Part shown: positions 6,209 to 13,453 of the stretch, in pieces
Layout: each line of letters opens with the position of its first letter
Numbering within the stretch: the first letter of the stretch is position 1
NCBI RefSeq assembly: GCF_946221515.1
Contig: NZ_CAMJVK010000033.1
Coordinates: forward strand, 1-16,107
Length of the DNA stretch: 16,107 bases
Direction: 5' to 3'
Source of the DNA: an uncultured Fenollaria sp.
GTDB lineage: Bacteria; Bacillota; Clostridia; Tissierellales; Peptoniphilaceae
Notes under the pieces: generated by a model
The model's input: only the letters and a program-made list of their open reading frames with translations
Told to the model about the DNA's origin: nothing
The model's database searches: none
Made by a program: the position numbers and the translations under genes

Positions 6209-7171
6209 ATGTTTTTAGAAGTGAAAAATATTTCCAAAAAATATGAGGACAAATACGCGATAAAGGATGTGAGCTTCTCTTTGGAGAAAGGCAAGTTCCT
6301 ATGCCTACTTGGACCATCTGGCTCGGGTAAGTCAACTATACTTCACTCAATTGGCGGCTTTATCAAACATGAGGGAGAGATAATCCTTGACGGCAAAAGC
6401 ATTAAGAATCTCTCTCCAGAAGATAGAGACGTTTCGACCGTTTTTCAAAGCTTTGGCCTCTTCCCTCACATGAATGTTTTGAAAAATGTTATGTATGGGC
6501 TTAAATTTAAGGAAAAAGATAAATCAAAGAAAGAAAAAGAAGCTGAGGCGAGAGAAGTTTTACGCATCGTCGGACTAAATGGCTACGAAAAAAGGTATCC
6601 ATCTGAGCTATCAGGCGGAGAAAAGCAGCGTGTTGCTCTCGCAAGAAGCCTTGTAGTTAGACCAAAGATCTTGCTTATGGATGAGCCACTGAGCGCGCTT
6701 GACGCAAAACTTCGCAGTGAGATGCAATTCGAGATAAGAAGAATACAAAGAGAGTTTAACATAACAACCATATTCGTAACGCACGATCAAAAGGAAGCCT
6801 TTGTTATGGCGGATGAGATTATCATCATAAATCAGGGCGAACTTGTTGCCAAAGGCGCTCCGCAAGATATTTACAATCATCCGAAAAACGAATTCACTCT
6901 TGATTTTATCGGCAACAAAAATATTATCAAGGATAAATATGTAAGACCAGAAAAAATTCGCCCTAATGCAAATGGCGAAGAATTTGTAATTAAGGACATA
7001 ACTTTTAATGGCGAGACCATTGAACTGGATATAGAAAATGATGAGCATAAGCTAGAAATGCTAATTTTAAACGACGACGTCAACTATCAAATTGGCGAGA
7101 AAATTAAGGTTAAATATGAAATGGAGGACTTAGATGAGAGTACTACACGTCTTGACACAGCTTCCTGCTAA
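6209..7171 (+). CDS. ABC importer ATPase (FbpC/PotA type)
   Basis: All nucleotide-binding motifs are intact: Walker A GPSGSGKST at 35-43, Q-loop Q80, signature LSGGEKQR at 134-141, Walker B LLMDEP ending at 160 (E159), and H-loop H192 in FVTHDQKEA. A shortened TOBE-like regulatory tail follows (about 235-305). The 320-residue chain powers uptake through the fused permease. It starts directly after the permease stop, and its last 38 nt overlap the start of the glycosyltransferase gene. The final 13 residues (DESTTRLDTASC region) are coded by this overlap and look like read-through into the next gene, so the original stop may have been lost. Function as an importer ATPase is secure; the transported solute is not. 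Confidence 0.93.
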   Translation: MFLEVKNISKKYEDKYAIKDVSFSLEKGKFLCLLGPSGSGKSTILHSIGGFIKHEGEIILDGKSIKNLSPEDRDVSTVFQSFGLFPHMNVLKNVMYGLKFKEKDKSKKEKEAEAREVLRIVGLNGYEKRYPSELSGGEKQRVALARSLVVRPKILLMDEPLSALDAKLRSEMQFEIRRIQREFNITTIFVTHDQKEAFVMADEIIIINQGELVAKGAPQDIYNHPKNEFTLDFIGNKNIIKDKYVRPEKIRPNANGEEFVIKDITFNGETIELDIENDEHKLEMLILNDDVNYQIGEKIKVKYEMEDLDESTTRLDTASC

Positions 7172-8345
7172 AACTGGTAGCGGCGTTTACTTCGCAAATT
7201 TAATATCGGCTTTCAAGGCCTCAGGCGTAGAGAATGCTGCCATATACGGCGCTGAAGAAAAACACAGAGACTTGATAAATGTAGACGCGGACATGACATA
7301 TGAAGTTTTGTATGACACGGATGAAGTGCCTTTCCACATCTGCGGTATGAGTGACATCATGCCATACGAGTCGACTATATATAGCGAGATGAGTGAAGAT
7401 ATGATAGATACAATGCTTGACGCCTTTCGCAAGAGACTTATTAAAGTGAAAAATGATTTTAAACCAGACTTAGTTATCGCTCACCACCTAATGTTTTTGA
7501 CGGACCTTGTTCGAGAAGTTTTTGACGATGTGAAAGTCGTTGGCATCAGCCACGGCACTGACATAAGGCAAATCAAGCAGCACGAAAGATTTTTAAAGAG
7601 ACTTACTCATCTTAAGGACCTAGATCAAGTACTCACTGTAACTCCAGCTGAGCACGAGCAAATCGAGGATATACTTGGCATAACTAAAGAAAAAATTCAT
7701 CTTGTTGGCGGTGCTTATAACGACAAAGTCTTCTACCCTAGTGAAAATCATGAAGATGATGGCACAATCAGACTTATGTACGCTGGGAAGATAGTTGAGT
7801 CAAAAGGCATTTTTGCTCTAGCAGCAGCACTGCCATATCTAGAGAAAAATCACGACAATGTCGAGCTGCACATCATAGGAAACGCATCAGATGAAGATAA
7901 AGAAAAGATGATGATGGAGGCAAACTACTCCAAAAATTTATTTATACGAGACGCTGAAAACCAAATGCTTATGGCAGAAGACCTAAGACGCTCAGATATA
8001 TTCATCTTGCCATCATACTTCGAAGCCCTTGGTTTAGTTGCGATAGAGGCACTTGCCTGCCACAAATTAGTAGTCGCGTCAGAGATAGATGGGCTAAGAC
8101 AATTGCTTGGTGAAAAACTTGTTAATAGCGGAATAATAGAGTTTACAAAGCTTCCTCGTATACGCGACGTTGATAAGCCATATACAGAGGACATTCACGC
8201 CTACGTTGAGAGACTTGTGGCAAATATAGAAAAACAAATATCAAGACTTGATGAGAATTTGTTTACAGAAGAAATATCAAAAGATTTGCATGAGTACTCA
8301 TGGGCAAACCTTGGCAAAAGAATTCTTGGAATAATTAAGAAATAA
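7134..8345 (+). CDS. GT4-type glycosyltransferase (GT-B fold)
   Basis: The 403-residue protein starts MRVLHVLTQLP and has a glycine-rich acceptor-side loop (TGSGVYF at 14-20), as in GT-B enzymes. The donor-binding half begins near 210 (RLMYAGKIVESKGI at 213-226) and contains the E-x7-E motif at E297/E305 (FEALGLVAIEAL), typical of retaining family 4 transferases using nucleotide sugars. No signal peptide or membrane segment was seen, so it acts at the cytoplasmic face. GGAGG lies 6 nt before the ATG, and the gene overlaps the ATPase gene by 38 nt, so it is coupled to the transporter. A glycosyltransferase is an unexpected partner for this type of importer. Acceptor and sugar cannot be read from the sequence. 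Confidence 0.88.
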   Translation: MRVLHVLTQLPAKTGSGVYFANLISAFKASGVENAAIYGAEEKHRDLINVDADMTYEVLYDTDEVPFHICGMSDIMPYESTIYSEMSEDMIDTMLDAFRKRLIKVKNDFKPDLVIAHHLMFLTDLVREVFDDVKVVGISHGTDIRQIKQHERFLKRLTHLKDLDQVLTVTPAEHEQIEDILGITKEKIHLVGGAYNDKVFYPSENHEDDGTIRLMYAGKIVESKGIFALAAALPYLEKNHDNVELHIIGNASDEDKEKMMMEANYSKNLFIRDAENQMLMAEDLRRSDIFILPSYFEALGLVAIEALACHKLVVASEIDGLRQLLGEKLVNSGIIEFTKLPRIRDVDKPYTEDIHAYVERLVANIEKQISRLDENLFTEEISKDLHEYSWANLGKRILGIIKK

Positions 8346-8365
8346 TTAAATAATTACTCACAGAT

Positions 8366-8393
8366 AAAAACGCCTCACAATCGAGGCGTTTTT
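8366..8393. terminator. Bidirectional intrinsic terminator
   Basis: AAAAACGCCTC (8366-8376) pairs perfectly with GAGGCGTTTTT (8383-8393) around a 6-nt loop, giving T-tracts in both directions. It lies between the convergent glycosyltransferase and fic genes and can serve both. Confidence 0.92.
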
Positions 8394-8399
8394 CATCTA

Positions 8400-9566
8400 T
8401 TAAATTATCTCTGTTCCTTCTCTTAATACAGCTAAATAAGCTTCATACGAAAAAACTTTATTTCTTTCTTGATCATTATCTTGCTTAAGTATATCTAGGT
8501 CTATAAGCACATCGACTGCAGATTTAACTGTGTTGTATGCAAGCTCAAGCTCTTCAGCTACACCCTTTATATCAATTATAGGTTTTGCTAAGAGATGTCT
8601 ATAAAGCTTCATTATATTTATCTTTCTTCTATCACTTATATCGAGGCTATTTATTTTATCTTCATCAGAATTTTTAAGCTCAATAAGCTTATCGGCGCTC
8701 TCTATCGCTGATTTTGATGAGATATATATGCCGCGCACAAAGAATTTAATCCATTGCTCATAGTTACCGCTATCTCGAACCGCCGTCATTCTATCGTAGT
8801 ACTCAATCCTATGCTGCTTTAAATAATATGATAGATACAAAGCCGGCGTCTTGATAGTGCCCTTATATAGTAGATACAATACTATAAGTAACCTACCTAT
8901 CCTGCCATTGCCATCTAAAAACGGATGTATGCTCTCAAACTGATAATGCACAAGAGCCGCATTTATCAGCGCATCGTATGGACTATCTTCATTGATAAAC
9001 TTTTCTAAATCTGATAAAGCTTCTTTCATATCATCAATATTTGGCGGTATATACCTCGCCGTAGTGATATTTGAGTTCTTTGAGCCAATCCAGTTTTGAC
9101 TGCGTCTAAACTCGCCCGGATTTTCCTCGTTTCCTCTTACGCCTGAAAGCAAAATTTCGTGCGTCTCCAAAAACAGTCTATTGCATAACGGCAAGGTATT
9201 TAATCTATCTATAGCATAGTTCGCCGCCTTTACATAGTTAACTACCTCTTCGACGTCTTCGTTTATACTCTCATCGCGATTCACTACAAAGATGTCCTCA
9301 AGCGTTGCCTGTGTGCCTTCTATTTGCGATGAAATAAGTGCTTCCTTCTTCACATACATAGATATAAATAAATTCATATCAGGAATCTTCTCTGCCCTAT
9401 CATCCAAAATGGCAAGCATCTTATGTGCATCTATTATTAAATTGTTAAGCTCATTGTCAATTGCAATAGCAGGCTCTGGTGGCAGTGGACTCGGTCTGAA
9501 TGAATAGTACTCACTAGCGCCAGAAAGATTTTTTATTAATTTACCTGCTCTTTCTTTACTCATCAT
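8400..9566 (-). CDS. fic: Fic-family AMP transferase with N-terminal inhibitory motif
   Basis: The 388-residue protein contains the complete catalytic motif HPFLDGNGRIGR at 214-225; H214 is the base that enables transfer of AMP to a hydroxyl side chain of a target protein. The inhibitory motif (S/T)xxxE(G/N) is present at S79-E83-G84, placing it among the class with an N-terminal autoinhibitory helix, like SoFic. Residues 330-385 look like a winged helix (IKGVAEELELAYNTVKSAVDVL). The ATG at 9566 has GGAG 8 nt upstream; a second ATG at 9563 is also possible. It has its own promoter, with repeated motifs over it, and no partner antitoxin gene was seen, in line with internal inhibition. The target protein is unknown. 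The wHTH domain could allow autoregulation. Confidence 0.93.
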   Translation of the reverse strand: MMSKERAGKLIKNLSGASEYYSFRPSPLPPEPAIAIDNELNNLIIDAHKMLAILDDRAEKIPDMNLFISMYVKKEALISSQIEGTQATLEDIFVVNRDESINEDVEEVVNYVKAANYAIDRLNTLPLCNRLFLETHEILLSGVRGNEENPGEFRRSQNWIGSKNSNITTARYIPPNIDDMKEALSDLEKFINEDSPYDALINAALVHYQFESIHPFLDGNGRIGRLLIVLYLLYKGTIKTPALYLSYYLKQHRIEYYDRMTAVRDSGNYEQWIKFFVRGIYISSKSAIESADKLIELKNSDEDKINSLDISDRRKINIMKLYRHLLAKPIIDIKGVAEELELAYNTVKSAVDVLIDLDILKQDNDQERNKVFSYEAYLAVLREGTEII

Positions 9567-9597
9567 ATGATCAGCTCCAATTTGAAATACTGCTTAC

Positions 9598-9626
9598 ATT
9601 ATATACTTCTTATTTCAAAAAGTCAA
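9598..9626 (-). promoter_or_regulatory. Sigma-70-type promoter of fic
   Basis: On the minus strand, TTGACT (9626-9621) and a consensus TATAAT (9603-9598) are separated by exactly 17 nt. The start codon at 9566 follows about 30 nt downstream. An operator-like motif fills the spacer. Confidence 0.85.
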
Positions 9627-9674
9627 TAGTTTCTGAAATAAGAATCGTATTTTTGCTTTCTTATTTCAAAAAGT
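9607..9674. repeat. Three copies of an operator-like motif over the fic promoter
   Basis: TTCTTATTTCAAAAAGT occurs identically at 9607-9623 and 9658-9674. An inverted copy with one change (TTTCTGAAATAAGAA) lies at 9630-9644. A shorter relative, TTTGAAATA, is at 9581-9589, between the -10 and the start codon. The first copy fills the -35/-10 spacer, so a bound protein would block fic transcription. The binding protein is unknown; the winged helix of Fic itself is one candidate. Confidence 0.8.
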
Positions 9675-9712
9675 GATTTTTAATATGATAAATGTTGAAA
9701 CATATGATATAT

Positions 9713-9759
9713 GTAGTAAATAAGTGGTAAGTGTAGTAAATAAGTGGTAAGTGTAGTAA
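9713..9759. repeat. 20-bp tandem repeat, 2.35 copies
   Basis: The unit GTAGTAAATAAGTGGTAAGT occurs at 9713-9732 and 9733-9752, with a partial third (GTAGTAA) at 9753-9759. The copies are identical, with no spacers. It could be a protein-binding array or simple slippage; there is no replication gene nearby to make it an iteron set. Confidence 0.85.
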
Positions 9760-9801
9760 TATCATAATAAATACAGTTGATAAAATTTGTTTATTATGAT
9801 A
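9760..9801. repeat. 12-bp inverted repeat upstream of the secreted-protein gene
   Basis: TATCATAATAAA (9760-9771) is the exact reverse complement of TTTATTATGATA (9790-9801), with an 18-bp spacer. The right arm runs into the 44-bp palindrome. A possible promoter, TTGATA (9777-9782), 17 nt, TAAACT (9800-9805), lies across it. Confidence 0.75.
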
Positions 9802-9842
9802 AACTAGAATCAATAAAAAGCTTTTTATTGATTCTAGTTTAT
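9799..9842. repeat. Perfect 44-bp palindrome
   Basis: Each 22-base arm is the exact reverse complement of the other, centred on AAGCTT at 9818-9823, with no spacer. The left half includes AAACTAGAATCAATAAAAAG (9801-9820). It lies between divergent genes, not at the end of either, so a terminator role is unlikely unless transcripts come from further upstream. It may be an operator at the start of the 9875 transcript, a cruciform-forming site, or a 5' UTR hairpin. Confidence 0.9.
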
Positions 9843-9874
9843 GCTCAATTATTAATATTAAGGAGGAAATATTT

Positions 9875-10345
9875 ATGAAACGTTTATTAATTATTCTATT
9901 TACATTGATTATAATTTTGACACCTATATCACACGCACAGTCAAAAAATATAACAAAATTGCCCAAAACTATAGAAAGGTTTGGTAATATCTATAAAGTT
10001 GATGAAAACACAAGAAGAACTAATTGTGCAGAGTTAGATAAGAAAAATATATTTAAATCTACAGTTACAATGTTTTCAAATTATAGGGTTATAGCAAGTG
10101 ATGTAGCCCTATATATTGATGATAGCAATAACAAAGGTGGAGATCAGTTTGCTTCTGGATGGGTTCAAGCAACAGCTCCTAAGTTCACTGCACGTGCAGA
10201 AGTTTGGAATCGTGGACAAATTGAAGCAGGTGGATCTAACACAAGGAATAAAGGTGATATAGCATATGCAGCTTCTTATCCATGCGTTTATATAGATAAT
10301 AATAGATATCCTAGGATTTTTTATAGTTGGGGTTGGAACGATTAG
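9875..10345 (+). CDS. Small secreted protein of unknown function
   Basis: I do not recognise the family. The 156-residue protein has a clear signal peptide: MKR, a hydrophobic run (LLIILFTLIIILTPI), then SHA followed by QS as a likely cleavage site after residue 21. The mature part of about 135 residues contains two cysteines, C51 and C137, that could form a disulfide. Its C-terminal half is rich in Trp, Tyr, Gly and Asn (FASGWVQAT, EVWNRGQIEAGG, and the end FYSWGWND). AAGGAGGA precedes the ATG at 9875. The lipoprotein gene begins 3 nt after its stop, so the two form a unit. Size, secretion and aromatic/glycine content would suit a bacteriocin-like or surface-interacting protein, but nothing specific supports that. 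Confidence 0.8.
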   Translation: MKRLLIILFTLIIILTPISHAQSKNITKLPKTIERFGNIYKVDENTRRTNCAELDKKNIFKSTVTMFSNYRVIASDVALYIDDSNNKGGDQFASGWVQATAPKFTARAEVWNRGQIEAGGSNTRNKGDIAYAASYPCVYIDNNRYPRIFYSWGWND

Positions 10346-10348
10346 TTT

Positions 10349-11473
10349 ATGAATAAACATTTATATCCCTATAGAAGAAAAATATTAGCATTTCTAATTT
10401 TTAACTTGCTATTATCTGCTTGTGCTCCAAAAACTAATAACAAAGATGTAAAAAGCGACAACAAAGGAAAAGATATTGATATTAATTCAATAAATGTTGA
10501 AGCTGCTAAAACTATTGAAGAAGATTGTAAGAGTGGATATTTACCAGATACTGTATCTAAAGAAACATCTGCTTCTGATCAAGATTCTGATTCCGATAAT
10601 GATAATGATAATGAGAATAATTATGATAAGATGCGATTTGAATATTATGATAAAATAAGAAAAGATGATCTGTTCCATCCATATTATCAATGTTTTATAC
10701 GTCTAGAAGATATATCTGATAAAGATATGCCTAAGTGGAAGGATTCAGTTATTACTTTGTATGAAATGTTTTTAAAAGAATTTAATTATCAAAGTTTTAA
10801 AGCAGAATTATTAGAATATACAGGAGAATATAATGATGAATTAAAATTTGTAGATGGATACATTGAAAAAGAAAAACGTTTTTTACCAGGTTACAGCAAA
10901 ATCTATGAAACACAAACTTTTGATCATGAAAAATATAAGGCTACTTATCTAAAAGCATACTCGATAATTGAAAATACTGCAAAGCTTTTAGATAATCAAA
11001 TAAGCGAGGGAAGAAACTTCAATTCTGAAGATTTTAAGGTAAGTTCTAAAGATGAATGTATAAACATTTTGCTTGGAAATAACTATAAAAAATTATATAA
11101 TATAGGTGATATTCTAACTTTTGGAGACCCTAATTACAAACTAAAATATAAAGTTATAGGTTTCATTAATAAAGGAACAAAAATTATTTCAAGTAATACT
11201 CTAGCGGAAGAAAATGAATTAGACAATTTTATAATTGTTCCTCACTATATACCAAGTTACGAAGCAAGTAACAAGACAGAAGCATACAATTTAAAATTTC
11301 AGATAGCAACTCTTTTAGATGGATATATAAAAATCGAAGAAAAAGACAAGATTAGCGATGAACTTTATGAACATTATTATGATAAGATAAAGTCAATGGC
11401 AAAAAAATGCGAATTGGAGGATTTAATTGTACTCGCAAGAATACCAGTCGACTTTAAAATGACAGATAAATAA
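10349..11473 (+). CDS. Lipoprotein of unknown function
   Basis: The 374-residue protein has a lipoprotein signal: a basic N-terminus (MNKHLYPYRRK), a hydrophobic core and lipobox LLSAC with the lipidated Cys at 25. A low-complexity Asp/Asn/Ser stretch (about 75-95) would act as a flexible spacer from the membrane. The rest is highly charged, Lys/Glu/Tyr-rich and probably mostly helical (about 95-240), followed by a section with GDILTFGDPNYKLKYKVIGF that looks like beta strands. No catalytic motif was recognised. The ATG at 10349 lies 3 nt after the previous stop, with only a poor ribosome binding site (TTGGAA), so translation probably depends on the secreted-protein gene. Possible roles are receptor, anchor or immunity for that protein; these are inferences only. 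Confidence 0.8.
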   Translation: MNKHLYPYRRKILAFLIFNLLLSACAPKTNNKDVKSDNKGKDIDINSINVEAAKTIEEDCKSGYLPDTVSKETSASDQDSDSDNDNDNENNYDKMRFEYYDKIRKDDLFHPYYQCFIRLEDISDKDMPKWKDSVITLYEMFLKEFNYQSFKAELLEYTGEYNDELKFVDGYIEKEKRFLPGYSKIYETQTFDHEKYKATYLKAYSIIENTAKLLDNQISEGRNFNSEDFKVSSKDECINILLGNNYKKLYNIGDILTFGDPNYKLKYKVIGFINKGTKIISSNTLAEENELDNFIIVPHYIPSYEASNKTEAYNLKFQIATLLDGYIKIEEKDKISDELYEHYYDKIKSMAKKCELEDLIVLARIPVDFKMTDK

Positions 11474-11478
11474 AATAT

Positions 11479-11518
11479 AAAAAGCTTAGAAATTATTTTT
11501 AAAATCTAAGCTTTTTTT
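11479..11518. terminator. Bidirectional intrinsic terminator
   Basis: AAAAAGCTTAGA (11479-11490) pairs with TCTAAGCTTTTT (11505-11516), with a T-run to 11518. It closes the secreted protein/lipoprotein unit and also lies just past the stop of the minus-strand mrp gene at 11533. Confidence 0.88.
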
Positions 11519-11532
11519 ATTTCAAATAAATC

Positions 11533-12333
11533 TTACTCTAGCGCTTTTACTATGCCGTCCAAGTCTTTTTCTTCTATCAAATCTGCTTGACCTGAGTCAA
11601 CAAGTCTTGTGTTTTCCGGCTTCAAAGCAAGTGCCGCGTAATCTTTCACGCCAAATTTCTCAGATAGTGCCTCTGCCTTTGGTTCACCAAAGATGTAGTG
11701 CTTCTTTTGGCACTCATCGCAAATAAAGTATGCCATGTTCTCAACTAGGCCATATACCTTGATGTGCATTAGTCCAGCCATCTTAAAGGCTTTTTGAACT
11801 ATCATGTCAACAAGCTCTTGACTCGATGTAACTATAACTAGTCCGTTTAATGGATAAAGCTGATATATACTTAGCTGTATATCTGATGTTCCTGGCGGCA
11901 TATCAACTAAAAGATAATCAAGTTCACCCCAGTTAACGTTTTGATAAAATTGTCTCAAGGCGCCCATCAGCATAGGTCCCCTCCAAACGAGTGGATCTGT
12001 TTCGTGCTCCATAAGTAAGTTCATTGAAACAACTTTAACGCCATTAGCCGCTTCAGCTGGCTCGATGTTCACGCCATCTTCTGAAGTAATCATGCCATGA
12101 AGGCCGTAAGATGCTGGTATCGACGGTCCTGTAAGGTCCGCGTCAAGTATACCGACCCTGTAGCCTTTTTTTGCCAAAGAGTTCGCAAGTAGCGTTGTTA
12201 CGTAACTTTTGCCAACACCGCCCTTCGCGCTCACGACGCCTATTACCTTATTTATCTTTGATTTATCATTCGCTTGTAGCTTTTCAAACGCGCACTTGTC
12301 TTTGCATGCCTTGCAATCGTTGTCACAGCTCAT
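11533..12333 (-). CDS. mrp: Mrp/NBP35-type Fe-S cluster carrier ATPase
   Basis: The 266-residue protein has the deviant Walker A SAKGGVGKS at 35-43, DADLTGPSIP at 64-73, the VDMPPGTSD motif at 143-151, and the C205-x2-C208 pair (FICDEC) that holds a bridging [4Fe-4S] cluster between two subunits. It also has an N-terminal cysteine cluster, C3, C7, C10 and C14, as in NBP35-like and anaerobe Mrp proteins, which could hold a second cluster. It is thought to carry and transfer Fe-S clusters to target proteins. TAGGAGGG precedes the ATG, and the gene begins 10 nt after the amidohydrolase stop, as the last gene of a three-gene operon. Confidence 0.93.
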   Translation of the reverse strand: MSCDNDCKACKDKCAFEKLQANDKSKINKVIGVVSAKGGVGKSYVTTLLANSLAKKGYRVGILDADLTGPSIPASYGLHGMITSEDGVNIEPAEAANGVKVVSMNLLMEHETDPLVWRGPMLMGALRQFYQNVNWGELDYLLVDMPPGTSDIQLSIYQLYPLNGLVIVTSSQELVDMIVQKAFKMAGLMHIKVYGLVENMAYFICDECQKKHYIFGEPKAEALSEKFGVKDYAALALKPENTRLVDSGQADLIEEKDLDGIVKALE

Positions 12334-12343
12334 CTAATCCCTC

Positions 12344-13453
12344 CTAAAGTCTATATGCTATAGATAAAAACGCCTTCACGCCATTCTCTATAGCCTCGTC
12401 ATTAAATTCATATGCCTCATCGTGAATGTCCTTGTGATCCTCACCCACGCCAAGTAGGAAGAATAATTCTCTCGCTTTGCGCCTGTAGTAGCCGAAGTCC
12501 TCACTGCTTCTGATTATCTCTTTTCTCTCTTCGAATGGCAGTCCATCCATTTCTATGGCTTTCGTAAAAGAATCATAAAGCTCTCCATCGTTCACGACTG
12601 ACATAAACTCATCCGTACTATTTAATTCTACCACAAAACCCATCTCTTCTAAAGACTTTTTATATTTATTTTCAAAAATATTTTTAAGTTTTACCAAATC
12701 ATCGTCATTATATGCTCTCAAAGTTAAATCTAGCTCCAAATTTGCTGGTGACACTCCAAAATTTTCCCCGCCAAGCTTTACGCCAACAACGGTAATGAAA
12801 ATGTTATCAGAAAATTTCTCGCCTTGAAGGGTAAAATCCTTGTAAGCGTCTTTCCTTATGAATGGCTCTATATCTTTAATAATCTCGCTGCAAGCGTATA
12901 TAGGATTTAGCGAATTTTCTGGTATGGACGCGTGCGACTGCCTTCCCACTATATTTACTTTTAAGCCAAATGACGATAAAAACAATAGTCCCTTCTTTGT
13001 AGATATAGTTCCTGTCTTAATCCCTGCGTAGTTATGAAGGCCGTACGATTCAGTAATTTTGTACTTATCAAAAATTTCAAGAGCATCAAGCGCTCCGTAA
13101 CCAGTCTCTTCAGCCGCTTGAAACAAAAAATAAACGTTCTTATCAAGCTTGGCTGCGTCCATTGAAAATATAGTGCCAAGCATTATCGCCATGTGGCCAT
13201 CGTGACCACAGCCGTGAAAGCGTGTCTTTTGGCTATTTACAATGCTGTCCATATCGCAGCGCAAAACTATTGACTTTTTGTCCTCGCCCTTAAAATATCT
13301 ATAGAGTAAATAAGATTTGTCCTCCACTAGCTCAAGACCATTGACATCTTTTAAAGCATTTTTAATAAAAGCTCTAGTCTTATCCTCTTTAAAAGCCTCC
13401 TCGGGTATCTTGTGGAGCTCTTTTCTAAAACTAATAAACTTTTCAGTGTCCAT
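12344..13453 (-). CDS. M20-family amidohydrolase/peptidase
   Basis: The 369-residue protein has the two-metal site of the M20 IAA-amidohydrolase/N-acyl-amino acid hydrolase group: HGCGHDGH at 80-87 (C82, H84), the EE pair at 115-116 in QAAEETGYG (catalytic base and ligand), H140 in YGLHN, and H344 near the end. The opening FRKELHKIPEEAF is also typical. It would hydrolyse an amide bond in an N-acylated amino acid or dipeptide in the cytoplasm; the substrate is not evident. No signal peptide was seen. Its ATG overlaps the stop of the preceding gene by one base (TAATG), so the two are coupled. Length is slightly short but all parts are present. Confidence 0.9.
   Translation of the reverse strand: MDTEKFISFRKELHKIPEEAFKEDKTRAFIKNALKDVNGLELVEDKSYLLYRYFKGEDKKSIVLRCDMDSIVNSQKTRFHGCGHDGHMAIMLGTIFSMDAAKLDKNVYFLFQAAEETGYGALDALEIFDKYKITESYGLHNYAGIKTGTISTKKGLLFLSSFGLKVNIVGRQSHASIPENSLNPIYACSEIIKDIEPFIRKDAYKDFTLQGEKFSDNIFITVVGVKLGGENFGVSPANLELDLTLRAYNDDDLVKLKNIFENKYKKSLEEMGFVVELNSTDEFMSVVNDGELYDSFTKAIEMDGLPFEERKEIIRSSEDFGYYRRKARELFFLLGVGEDHKDIHDEAYEFNDEAIENGVKAFLSIAYRL

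Noticed and set aside
6611..7048. 145-residue minus-strand ORF inside the importer ATPase gene
   Set aside because: It has no ribosome binding site or recognisable motif and is antisense to a gene with all ABC motifs intact.
9713..9759. CRISPR-like or iteron array
   Set aside because: The repeats are directly adjacent, without spacers, and only 2.35 copies; no cas or replication gene is nearby.
9661..9966. 101-residue minus-strand ORF over the intergenic repeats
   Set aside because: It reads through the palindrome, tandem repeats and signal-peptide region of the opposite gene. Its Ile/His-rich composition is what AT-rich repeats give by chance.
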